Below are positions 1-7,763 of a DNA stretch of 13,748 bases, piece after piece. A model generated the notes under the pieces. The model searched no databases and was not told the DNA's origin. It worked only from the letters and a program-made list of their open reading frames with translations. The stretch's first letter is position 1; each line of letters opens with the position of its first letter. This DNA is from Thermomicrobiaceae bacterium (lineage in GTDB: Bacteria; Chloroflexota; Chloroflexia; Thermomicrobiales; Thermomicrobiaceae), in contig SKTL01000293.1 in assembly GCA_007122555.1 (NCBI GenBank), positions 1 to 13,748 of the forward strand, in the 5' to 3' direction. A program made the position numbers and the translations under genes.

Positions 1-672
1 ATCGTCAATTCCCAGCACAAGAACGCCGCCGGATTTGATTCGCTGGACGAACTGTTTATAGGCGTCGTCGATCGCACTCAGATCCGGAAACAGGTCCGGG
101 TGATCGTGCTCGATATTGGTAATCAGCGCGACATCGGGAGCCAGCGTCAGAAAGCTGTAATCGTACTCATCCGCTTCGACGACGAAATGCCGCCCCTCGC
201 CAGGAGCCGCGTTCGCCCCCAGTTGCGGAATGATCGCCCCGACTGCGTAAGATGGATCAAGTCCGGCAGCGCTCAACGCAACGGCGAACATTCCGGACGT
301 CGTCGACTTGCCGTGGGAGCCGGCAACGGCGATGCACGTTCTCGCCGAGGCGAGCTCGCCGAGAAGTTGCGCCCGTTTGATGATCGGGATTCCTTGCCTG
401 ATCGCTTCGGCCAGCTCCGGATTCGTCGCGCGCGCTGCAGCAGTGGTGACGACGAGTTCCGCTCCATCGACGTTTCCGGCGTCATGACCGATCGATACCC
501 GGATCCCGAGGCCGCGCAGATCGTTCAGCATCGGGCCATCCGCCAGATCGGAACCGGTAACCGTGTACCCGCGATCGACGAGAATACGGGCCAGCCCGCT
601 GACGCCGATACCGCCGATCCCGACCAGATGAATCGTTGCCGGCAATTCCGGAAGGACGCTCGCGTGAGACAT
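1..672 (-). CDS. murC: UDP-N-acetylmuramate--L-alanine ligase MurC (3' truncated by window edge)
   Basis: MurC is the cytoplasmic ATP-dependent ligase that adds L-Ala to UDP-MurNAc, the first amino acid of the peptidoglycan stem. I translated 224 codons from ATG at 672; the reading frame is still open at position 1, so the C-terminal half lies outside the window. Visible motifs are the N-terminal UDP-binding HLVGIGGIGVSGLARIL (about residues 15-31), GSDL, the Mur ligase P-loop GSHGKSTT (118-125), EADEYDYSFL and TNIEHDHPDLF (185-195). The last resembles the Firmicutes form of MurC more than the E. coli form. The start is well supported: GGAGG at 683-679 sits 6 nt before the ATG, and the ftsW stop codon lies between them, leaving a 3-nt gap. 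MurC follows ftsW directly, without the murG usually found there. Mpl is a distant alternative but less likely in this context. Confidence 0.95.
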   Translation of the reverse strand, partial: MSHASVLPELPATIHLVGIGGIGVSGLARILVDRGYTVTGSDLADGPMLNDLRGLGIRVSIGHDAGNVDGAELVVTTAAARATNPELAEAIRQGIPIIKRAQLLGELASARTCIAVAGSHGKSTTSGMFAVALSAAGLDPSYAVGAIIPQLGANAAPGEGRHFVVEADEYDYSFLTLAPDVALITNIEHDHPDLFPDLSAIDDAYKQFVQRIKSGGVLVLGIDD

Positions 673-675
673 CGC

Positions 676-2127
676 TTACCTCCGACCGCGGGTTCTCGGC
701 GGAGCTTTCCGGCCACGCCCGAACGTACCGCCGGAAGCGGGAGCTTTCCCAGCAGGCGCCTCACCGGTTGCGCGGGCCTGCTCGGCCCGGGAACTGCGAG
801 CCGTAACAGGCTCCGGCTTCGGGCGCTCGGGCCATCCTGTCGCCCGGCCCGGGCTCTCCTGCGGCTGCTGTTCCCTGCCTGGCGGCTCTGCGGTCTTTGC
901 GGGCCGTTTTCGGGCTCGTGATGAGACTCCGCGCAGGTTCGATCGGACTTTAACGCTGACCGGATCAACCATCTGCCTCGAGATGTTCAGGAGTATGCCG
1001 ATCGCGACCAGCGAGACAACCAGCGAGCTCCCGCCATAGGAGATAAACGGGATCGGGATCCCGGTAAATGGAATCGTGGTGGTGATACCGCCGATGTTGA
1101 TCGCCGCCTGGAAGATCATCCAGGTGACGATACCGACAGCCGCAAGGGAGCCAAATGAATCAGGCGCCCGCATCGCCACGCGATATCCCCGCCACGCCAG
1201 CATGATGAAGAGCATCAGGACGAATCCGGCGCCCATCAGGCCGAGCTCTTCAGCGATCACGGCGAAGATCGCATCGTGATGAGCTGCCGGAAGCCAGGCG
1301 AACTTCTGGTAGCTTGCGCCAAGTCCGACACCGAACAATCCGCCGCTGCCGATCGCCAGTTTCGCCTGCGCCAGTTGCCAGCCAAGATTCCGGAGATCAG
1401 CGTCCGGATTCAGAAAGACGAGAATCCGGTCGCGCCGATACGAAGCGGTCAGCGCCAGCATCAGAAACGCCGCGCCGCCGACCGTCGTGACCAGTCCCAG
1501 ATGCAGCAGATTCGCCCCGGCGACCAGGAACATGCTCAGACCGATGCCGGTCAGGAGAAGTGATGTCCCAAGGTCGGGCTGAAGCATAACCAGCCCAACC
1601 AGGGTCCCCATCAGGATCGCAAAGGGAATCAGCCCATAATTGAACTCCCGAATCCGCATCCCTTTGGACGACAGCCACGACGCCAGATAGAGCACAAGCG
1701 CCAGCTTGGCGAATTCGCTCGGCTGAACATTGACTGGACCGATCTGAATCCAGCGACTCGCTCCCCAGACTTCCGGGGCGATCGATGGAAAGATAACCAT
1801 TGCCGCAAGCACCGCCATGATCGCCAGGAGCGCCGGTAACGCAACCTTCCGCCAGACGTGGTAGTCGATCGACATCGCGATCAACATCCCAGCCAGGCCG
1901 ATAATCAGGTAGACCAGGTGCCGCGTCAGGAAGTAGTACCCATCGCCACCCTCTTCGCGAACCCCGATCGCAAAGCTGGAGCTGAACACCATTACCGTGC
2001 CGAACATGACCATAATCAGGATGATCGTCAGCAACCAGTAGTCCGGCTGCTGAATCGCGCCCCGAGTCGTCGCGCCTAACTGCTGGAAGAAGGACGCTCC
2101 GGAATTTCGCGCAGACATGCTGCTCAT
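676..2127 (-). CDS. ftsW: Septal peptidoglycan glycosyltransferase FtsW (SEDS family)
   Basis: FtsW is the polytopic SEDS polymerase that makes septal glycan strands from lipid II with its partner class B PBP, whose gene is also in this cluster. The 483-residue product has about ten hydrophobic segments between residues 31 and 383. SEDS signatures are RWIQIGPVNVQPSEFAKLAL (125-144), LQPDLGTS (182-189), the extracellular loop WLPAAHHDAIFAVIAEELG (278-296) with Asp285 at the position of the catalytic Asp known in RodA/FtsW, and ISYGGSS (362-368). The start ATG overlaps the murD stop as ATGA, so it is probably translationally coupled; a second ATG three codons in is possible. The unusual part is a C-terminal tail of about 95 residues (385-483), rich in Arg, Pro, Ala and Gly and predicted cytoplasmic and disordered; E. 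coli FtsW is only 414 residues long. RodA is the alternative but fits the context less well. Confidence 0.95.
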   Translation of the reverse strand: MSSMSARNSGASFFQQLGATTRGAIQQPDYWLLTIILIMVMFGTVMVFSSSFAIGVREEGGDGYYFLTRHLVYLIIGLAGMLIAMSIDYHVWRKVALPALLAIMAVLAAMVIFPSIAPEVWGASRWIQIGPVNVQPSEFAKLALVLYLASWLSSKGMRIREFNYGLIPFAILMGTLVGLVMLQPDLGTSLLLTGIGLSMFLVAGANLLHLGLVTTVGGAAFLMLALTASYRRDRILVFLNPDADLRNLGWQLAQAKLAIGSGGLFGVGLGASYQKFAWLPAAHHDAIFAVIAEELGLMGAGFVLMLFIMLAWRGYRVAMRAPDSFGSLAAVGIVTWMIFQAAINIGGITTTIPFTGIPIPFISYGGSSLVVSLVAIGILLNISRQMVDPVSVKVRSNLRGVSSRARKRPAKTAEPPGREQQPQESPGRATGWPERPKPEPVTARSSRAEQARATGEAPAGKAPASGGTFGRGRKAPPRTRGRR

Positions 2128-3548
2128 ACGCCGCCGCCACTATCTGTCGTCTTCAATTTCTCCACGGCGGACCGAAACTGATCGCCCCGGTCAAATTCGT
2201 CACGAAAGAGCCCGAAACTGGCGCAGGCCGGCGAAAGCAGTACCACTCCGCGGTCTGATACAGCCTCAGCAGCCTTGTTGACCGCCTCGCTCATCGATGA
2301 GCAGGGTCCATCTACGTGCTCGGCGCCCGCGTCAAGCAGTAGCTTTCTCAATCGCGCTGACTCATCTCCATCAAGGAGGATAATCCGATCGGCGCGGCGC
2401 GCAGCCTGCTCTGCAAACCGGTGCAGATCCGCCCCTTTTCCAGCGCCGCCGGCAATCAGAACGACCGGACGGTGCTCAAACGACTCCAGTGCGGCGATCG
2501 CCGCAGCCGGAGCGGTCGCCGTGGTGTCATTCACGTAATCAACCCCGTCTATCGTCGCCACAAGCTCCTGACGATGCGGTACCGTCGCTGCGGCCCGAAG
2601 CCCCTGCTTCACGGCATCCATCCGTGATCCGGAAAGCAATGCGGCAGCGGCGGCAGCGAGCGCATTCGCAACAATATGACCTCCACGAAGCGGGATCTCG
2701 TCAGCCGTCACCAGCGGGCTCCGGACACCCGCGCGTTGCCAGTAAAGATGGCCATGCTCGACACCGGCGCCATCTTCGCCCTGATGCAGGCGGCCGAATG
2801 GCGTTACGCGGGCAGACGTGATTCTCCGACTTTCCCAGCACTGATGGTCATTTCGGTTGACGATAAACCAGTCGCTCTCGGTCTGGAACCGGGTAATGTG
2901 GCGCTTTGCCTCGACGTAGTCCTCCATCGACCTGTATCGGTTCAGATGGTCCTCGCTGATGTTGGTCAACACCGCGATGTCCGGGCTGATCTCGTACAGC
3001 GCCAGTCCTTCCAGCTGCCAGCTGGAGAGTTCCAGAATCACCGGCGTGTCGCTTTCGATACGGTCGAGCTGGTCGAGCGCTGAGGTTCCCATGTTTCCGG
3101 CGAGCACGGTGTCCGACCGGTGGCGAGTGAGGATTCCGGCGCAGATCGACGCCGTTGTTGTCTTCCCTTTGGTGCCGGTAATGCCGATGATCGGCGCCGG
3201 ACAGGCCCGAAAAAAGAGCGACATCTCCATTTCGATCGGGATGCTCCGAGCTCGCGCCCGTTCCAGCCATGGGGAGTCAACCGGGACCCCGGGGTTTCGG
3301 ACAACCATGTCGGCGCGATCGAAATCGTCAGCGTGATGCTCACCGAGCCGATAACGCACCGGGAGATCAGCTAGCGCGTCGACTGAGGAACGCAATGAAT
3401 CGGAATCGCCGAGATCGGTCACGGTGACATCCGCCCCCTGACGCACCAGGTAGCGCGTCACGCCAACCCCGCCCTGTCGGGTGCCGAGTCCCATTACCAG
3501 CACGTTCTTGCCGGCGAGTTGCAATGGAAGTCCTCTGTGTCGAGCCAA
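2124..3548 (-). CDS. murD: UDP-N-acetylmuramoyl-L-alanine--D-glutamate ligase MurD
   Basis: MurD adds D-Glu to UDP-MurNAc-L-Ala in the cytoplasm. The 474-residue reading shows the N-terminal Rossmann region GKNVLVMGLG (13-22), RNPGVP, the ATP-binding GITGTKGKTTT, ELSSWQLEG, TNISEDHLNRY, a PHRQE segment and DYVNDTTATAPAAAIAAL, then VLIAGGAGKGADL and the C-terminal LLSPACASFGLFRDEFDRGD. All are MurD hallmarks. The start is ambiguous. TTG at 3548 has AGGAG 10 nt upstream, overlapping the mraY stop codon. TTG at 3524 has AGAGGA 6 nt upstream and would give a protein beginning MQLAGKNV, closer to E. coli MurD. I give the longer form. The stop overlaps the ftsW start by 4 nt (ATGA). It lies 13 nt after mraY in the longer form. 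Confidence 0.95.
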   Translation of the reverse strand: MARHRGLPLQLAGKNVLVMGLGTRQGGVGVTRYLVRQGADVTVTDLGDSDSLRSSVDALADLPVRYRLGEHHADDFDRADMVVRNPGVPVDSPWLERARARSIPIEMEMSLFFRACPAPIIGITGTKGKTTTASICAGILTRHRSDTVLAGNMGTSALDQLDRIESDTPVILELSSWQLEGLALYEISPDIAVLTNISEDHLNRYRSMEDYVEAKRHITRFQTESDWFIVNRNDHQCWESRRITSARVTPFGRLHQGEDGAGVEHGHLYWQRAGVRSPLVTADEIPLRGGHIVANALAAAAAALLSGSRMDAVKQGLRAAATVPHRQELVATIDGVDYVNDTTATAPAAAIAALESFEHRPVVLIAGGAGKGADLHRFAEQAARRADRIILLDGDESARLRKLLLDAGAEHVDGPCSSMSEAVNKAAEAVSDRGVVLLSPACASFGLFRDEFDRGDQFRSAVEKLKTTDSGGGV

Positions 3549-3561
3549 AACCTGTACGCTC

Positions 3562-4602
3562 CTAGACCATTGCCAGAGCTACTCCGAGAAGCCCCGCCAG
3601 CATACCGATGAGCCAGAACCGGATCGTTATCTGCGTCTCAGACCATCCTTTGAGCTCAAAATGCAAATGCAGCGGAGCCATCCGGAACAGTCGCTTCCCG
3701 CCAGTCGACTTGAAATACAGCACCTGCAGGATTACCGACAGCGTCACCGCGACGAAGACGAACCCGACCACCGGCAGCAGCAGCCATTGTCCGGTCATAA
3801 ACGCAGCCGTCGCCAGCGCCGCGCCCAGCGAAAGCGAGCCGGTATCTCCCATGAAGACCTGGGCAGGATGCGCATTGAACCAGAGGAAGCCGAGAATCGC
3901 TCCGCTCATGGCGAAGCAGAACGTCACGACATGGACCTGCCCCTGGAGAAACGCGATGATTCCGAAGGCGACAAACGCTACCGCCGCCGTGCCGCCGGCC
4001 AGCGCGTCAAGTCCATCCGTGAGATTGACCGCGTTCGCGGTTCCGGCTATCACGAATACCGCGATGGGAATGTACAGAAGGCCAAGCTCGTAGCGTCCAA
4101 GAAACGGAACGTTCATCGCGCTCAGATCAAGCGGAAAATGGAGAATCACCGCCGTGATCACCGAAAACAGCAGCAGCCACGCCATCTTGAATCGCGCGGT
4201 CATCCCGGTCTTGCTGCCGCCCACGAGGTTCATACGGTCATCAACCGCCCCGAGAATCGCCGTGCCAATCAGCACACCAAGTGGGAGCAACATCGAGAGC
4301 CGTCCGGAGAGGTTGAAGACCAGCGTCAGGACGACAACCGGCAGCGTGATCATCAGCCCGCCCATCGTCGGCGTTCCGGTCTTGCTGGAATGCCCTTCCG
4401 GCTCCTCGATGCGAATCTGCTTGCCCACCTTGTTCCGTCGGAGGAACGCTATGTAGGGACGTCCGACGAGCAAGACAAATACGAACGCGAGACTGGAAAG
4501 CGCCATCGACACCGCCAGGTTGTCGACATGCCCGGACGGCATGATGCTGTCCTCGATCGGACTGAAGAGCAGCGGCAGGTTCCCCAGGATGACATCAATC
4601 AT
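3562..4602 (-). CDS. mraY: Phospho-N-acetylmuramoyl-pentapeptide transferase MraY
   Basis: MraY is the integral membrane enzyme that transfers phospho-MurNAc-pentapeptide to undecaprenyl phosphate, making lipid I. The 346-residue product, close to the family length, has about ten hydrophobic helices. Expected motifs are present: KTGTPTMGG (74-82), the Asp pair D121-D122 in LGAVDDRMNL, NAVNLTDGLDALAGG (190-204), FNAHPAQVFMGDTGSLSLG (242-260) with Asp253, and RMAPLHLHFELKGWSETQ (307-324). In the last motif the usual HHH triplet reads H-L-H (312-314), a change in an otherwise near-invariant active-site loop. The ATG overlaps the murF stop (ATGA), consistent with coupled translation; its own ribosome-binding site is weak. 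The stop codon TAG is part of the AGGAG sequence in front of murD. Confidence 0.97.
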   Translation of the reverse strand: MIDVILGNLPLLFSPIEDSIMPSGHVDNLAVSMALSSLAFVFVLLVGRPYIAFLRRNKVGKQIRIEEPEGHSSKTGTPTMGGLMITLPVVVLTLVFNLSGRLSMLLPLGVLIGTAILGAVDDRMNLVGGSKTGMTARFKMAWLLLFSVITAVILHFPLDLSAMNVPFLGRYELGLLYIPIAVFVIAGTANAVNLTDGLDALAGGTAAVAFVAFGIIAFLQGQVHVVTFCFAMSGAILGFLWFNAHPAQVFMGDTGSLSLGAALATAAFMTGQWLLLPVVGFVFVAVTLSVILQVLYFKSTGGKRLFRMAPLHLHFELKGWSETQITIRFWLIGMLAGLLGVALAMV

Positions 4603-5990
4603 GCTTCCCGCGATCCGTCTCGAAGCGCGGCGACAACATCTTCCATCTTCACGCCGCGAGAGCCTTTAACCAGGACAAAGTCGCCGGACTTGATCAACGA
4701 AGGAAGCTGCTCGATCGCCGTTTCCTTGTCATCAAAAGCGATAACCTGGTCAGGAGAAAGCCCGCTCTCCAGCGCGGCGTCTGTGATTATTCGCGCCTTC
4801 GGTCCAACACTGATGAGCTGTCTGACAACCGATGCCGACCGCCGGCCAACGATACGATGCCCTTCGTCCTCAAAGTCGCCAAGCTCCAGAATATCGCCGA
4901 ACACAGCCACCTTACGGCTCGCCTCCAGCTCGTCGAGCAGATTCAGCGCGGCGAGGCAGGACGTCGGATTCGCGTTGTAGGTGTCGTCGATGATCGTCGA
5001 CTGGTTGATGCCCGGAACGGTCAGCAGCCGCAACTGAATCGTCGAGTCTTCGAACCCGGGCAGCATCTCATCCAGTCTCATCCCCAGGGCGCGGCCGACT
5101 CCGATCGCTGCGAGCACCATGTGAACGCTATGGGCGCCAATGAGCGGCACTTTGAGGTGCAGTTCCTCACCATCCATGACCAGCGTGAACGAGATCCCGT
5201 CGAGGCCGTGGCTCTCCACATCTTTCGCGCGGACTGCACAATCCGGCGCCAGACCGTAGAACACCACGTTTGCGGGACATTCGTCCGCCATCGCCCGGAC
5301 ACGAAAATCATCACCATTCAGCAGTGCCGTCCCGTCCGCCGGAAGCGCTCGTGGAAGCTCGGTCTTTGTTTGAGCGATGGCTTCCAGACTCCCCATGCGC
5401 TGGAGGTGAGAATGGCTCACATTCGTGACGACGCCGATTGTCGGGCGGGCAATCTCCGCCAGCTCGGTAATCTCGCCGAATCGGTACGCGCCGCCGAACT
5501 CGAGCACCGCGATCTCGGTATCCGGGTTGATCTCCAGCAAAGTGAGCGGCATTCCGATTTCGTTGTTGAAGCTCGCACGCGCCCGAACCACCGAGAATCG
5601 CTGGGCAAGCACAGAGGCGATCACTTCTTTGGCGCTCGATTTCCCCATGCTGCCGGTTATGCCGACAACCGTAACGTCAAACATCGTGCGCCAGTACGCC
5701 GCCAGCCGTTGCAGCGCCTGAACGGTGTCGTCAACGCCAATCAGCGGCAGCCCAAGACCGGAAAGCTCTTCGACCCGGTCCTGCGCGACGATCGCTCCGC
5801 GCGCGCCACTCTCTTGTGCAGCGGCAACAAACGCATGCCCATCAAATTGCTCCCCGGCGATCGCCACGAAAAGGTCCCCTCGCGACAGCTGCCGGGAGTC
5901 ATGACAGACATTCCCGAAAATCAGATCAGGCGCAGCTTCTCCATGCAGAACCCCCTGTGCTCCTTCCAGGACATCGCGGAGTGTGATCAC
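4599..5990 (-). CDS. murF: UDP-N-acetylmuramoyl-tripeptide--D-alanyl-D-alanine ligase MurF
   Basis: MurF adds D-Ala-D-Ala to the UDP-MurNAc-tripeptide, the last cytoplasmic step before MraY. I choose GTG at 5990 because GGAG (6000-5997) lies 6 nt upstream and the protein then starts MITLRDVLEG, aligning with E. coli MurF. An in-frame TTG at 6023 would add 11 residues but has no clear ribosome-binding site. In the numbering of that longer form, motifs are HDSRQLSRGDLFVAI (41-55), P-loop GITGSMGKSS (121-130), NNEIGMPLTLL (153-163), TNVSHSHLQRMGSLEAIAQT (200-219), DDTYNANPTS (346-355), VFGDILELGDF (374-384) and LVKGSRGVKME (451-461). The P-loop carries Met where most MurF have Asn, and the usual GEAHL reads VSHSHL. 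MurE is excluded by the DDTYNANP and LVKGSRG motifs typical of MurF. The stop overlaps mraY (ATGA). Confidence 0.95.
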   Translation of the reverse strand: MITLRDVLEGAQGVLHGEAAPDLIFGNVCHDSRQLSRGDLFVAIAGEQFDGHAFVAAAQESGARGAIVAQDRVEELSGLGLPLIGVDDTVQALQRLAAYWRTMFDVTVVGITGSMGKSSAKEVIASVLAQRFSVVRARASFNNEIGMPLTLLEINPDTEIAVLEFGGAYRFGEITELAEIARPTIGVVTNVSHSHLQRMGSLEAIAQTKTELPRALPADGTALLNGDDFRVRAMADECPANVVFYGLAPDCAVRAKDVESHGLDGISFTLVMDGEELHLKVPLIGAHSVHMVLAAIGVGRALGMRLDEMLPGFEDSTIQLRLLTVPGINQSTIIDDTYNANPTSCLAALNLLDELEASRKVAVFGDILELGDFEDEGHRIVGRRSASVVRQLISVGPKARIITDAALESGLSPDQVIAFDDKETAIEQLPSLIKSGDFVLVKGSRGVKMEDVVAALRDGSREA

Positions 5991-6032
5991 GAACGTCTCC
6001 GTTTCATTGCGACCGGTAGTCAACGGGCCGAA

Positions 6033-7763
6033 TCAGTCGAGCATGTTCTGATCGACCTGGTCTGGATGATTCGGCGGAATGCCGTAGAGCAGAAACAGCT
6101 CCTCAAAGATTCTCTGAAACGCCGGACCAGCAGAACGCTCACCCCACTGGGACTCCTGCGGCCGGTCGATCTTAACCAGCACCGTGAATTCTGGATCATT
6201 TGATGGGCCATAGCCGACGATCGATCCAATCGTCGCGCCGGGTTCGTAGCCGCCGTCAACGGCCGGTATCTGGGCCGTCCCGGTCTTGGCTGCAATATCA
6301 TAACCAGCAACGCCGTAGATTTCCTGTCCGGAGTCGACAACACTGGTTAACATCTGCGTTATCTTGACCGACGTCTCGGGGCTGATCACCTGACGAATCA
6401 CTTCAGGATTCGTTCGTTCCGCGGTTCCGTCAGGATATCGCACCTCGTCGACGATATAGGGAGTGAGCAGCGTTCCGCCGTTCGCCATTACTGAAGTCGC
6501 GTTGACCAGCTGCAAGGGGGTGATCGCCATCCCCTGCCCGAACGAGTTCGTATACAGGTTCGCGAGCGTCCAGTTTGGATCACCCGGCAGCGGGAACAGC
6601 CCAGCCTCTTCTCCATGCAGGTCAATCCCGGTCGGTTCACTGAACCCGAAGGCGGTCAAACCTCGATACAGATTGTTTTCCCCGAGCTGTTCTCCGACGA
6701 ACATCGCTCCAACGTTGCTCGAGTTCTCCAGCACTTCGGTCATCGTCTCCGGACCGAAATCCATGAGCGTCGCATTGTACACGCGCTCGCCGCCCGGCAG
6801 CTCTCGATACGGGCCGCCCGGATGGACGGTATGAGGTTCTATCACACTGGTCTCCAGGCCGATCGCCATCACCATCGCTTTAAGTGTCGAACCGGGCTCG
6901 TAGACGCTCGAAATCGCCGGGTTTGCGAAGAGCTGAATGTCGTCGACGCGGTTGAATTGATTCGGGTCGTAGGTGGGTTGACTGGCCATGCCGAGAATGG
7001 CCCCGGTCTTCGGATCCTGCACGATGATCGTTCCGCCCGACGCCTGCTGTTCGGCCAGCGTGTCCTCCAGCACTTCTTCGACAACGCGCTGAACCGAACT
7101 GTCGATCGTCAACACAAGGTCCGCCCCGTCCTGCGCCGCATCCCACGTCGAATGACCGAGCGCAATCACGTTGCCGGCGCCGTCTCGCTCGCCGATCAAG
7201 CGTCCCGGCTCGCCGGCAATGAGATCGTGATAGGCGCCCTCGATTCCGTAGGAGCCCTCATAGTCGAAGTTGACGAAGCCCAGCACCTGTGATGCGAAGC
7301 TGCCCATCGGGTAAATCCGGCGGGGCTCCGGGTCGAGAACAATACCGTCCATATCGAGCGATTCGATCTGCTGGGATGCTTCCGGTGAGAGGCGTCGCTG
7401 AATGACCACCCATTCACGTTCGGGATGGGTTATCGCCCCATAGATATCCTCGAAACCGCGATCAACGATTTGCGACAGCTCACGGGCCGTCTCCTGCGGG
7501 TCGTCGAGCTGATGCACGATCACCGATACCCGGTCCGCCGGCACATTCGTCGCCAGTTTTCGACCGCGCCGATCGAGGATATCGCCGCGCTCAGCCGGGA
7601 CGACGTCTTCGCGAAATCGGAATGACTGAGCTTGCTCTGTCAGATCAAGCCCGTGCACGATCTGAAAGGAAAACACGCGGTAGCCTACCGCCATCGAGAA
7701 CAAAATGAAAGCCACGAGCAGGATAATGATTCGACTGCGTGGAATGTCGTTGACCGCGTTCAT
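6033..7763 (-). CDS. ftsI: Class B penicillin-binding protein, septal transpeptidase (FtsI/PBP3-like)
   Basis: This class B PBP is a membrane-anchored DD-transpeptidase that cross-links septal peptidoglycan and works with FtsW. The 576-residue protein has one N-terminal transmembrane segment (about 12-34), then the pedestal/dimerisation domain starting PAERGDILDRRGRKLA (56-71), and the penicillin-binding domain. All three catalytic motifs are intact: SxxK at S292-T-L-K295 in YEPGSTLKAM, SxN at S348-S-N350, and KTGT at 493-496 in AAKTGTAQIP. The end (GIPPNHPDQVDQNMLD) is short and there are no PASTA repeats, unlike SpoVD or PBP2X types. The ATG overlaps the stop of the ftsL-like gene (ATGA). 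The assignment to FtsI rather than an elongation PBP2 rests on its dcw position between ftsL and murF. Confidence 0.93.
   Translation of the reverse strand: MNAVNDIPRSRIIILLVAFILFSMAVGYRVFSFQIVHGLDLTEQAQSFRFREDVVPAERGDILDRRGRKLATNVPADRVSVIVHQLDDPQETARELSQIVDRGFEDIYGAITHPEREWVVIQRRLSPEASQQIESLDMDGIVLDPEPRRIYPMGSFASQVLGFVNFDYEGSYGIEGAYHDLIAGEPGRLIGERDGAGNVIALGHSTWDAAQDGADLVLTIDSSVQRVVEEVLEDTLAEQQASGGTIIVQDPKTGAILGMASQPTYDPNQFNRVDDIQLFANPAISSVYEPGSTLKAMVMAIGLETSVIEPHTVHPGGPYRELPGGERVYNATLMDFGPETMTEVLENSSNVGAMFVGEQLGENNLYRGLTAFGFSEPTGIDLHGEEAGLFPLPGDPNWTLANLYTNSFGQGMAITPLQLVNATSVMANGGTLLTPYIVDEVRYPDGTAERTNPEVIRQVISPETSVKITQMLTSVVDSGQEIYGVAGYDIAAKTGTAQIPAVDGGYEPGATIGSIVGYGPSNDPEFTVLVKIDRPQESQWGERSAGPAFQRIFEELFLLYGIPPNHPDQVDQNMLD

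Noticed and set aside
100..921. A 273-codon plus-strand frame opposite murC and the ftsW tail
   Set aside because: The opposite strand encodes clear MurC motifs, and the predicted product is basic and motif-free.
1397..2140. A 247-codon minus-strand frame overlapping ftsW in another register
   Set aside because: It is a frame shadow of ftsW. The SEDS motifs run continuously through the 676-2127 frame, so no frameshift or alternative gene is needed.
3481..4980. A 499-codon open frame on the plus strand opposite mraY and murF
   Set aside because: It is antisense to conserved mraY and murF coding sequence, its product is Arg/His/Gln-rich with no recognisable domain, and long antisense frames are expected in GC-rich coding DNA.
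4857..6203. A 448-codon open frame on the plus strand opposite murF and the end of ftsI
   Set aside because: Antisense to two confidently identified genes, low-complexity basic composition, no family motif.
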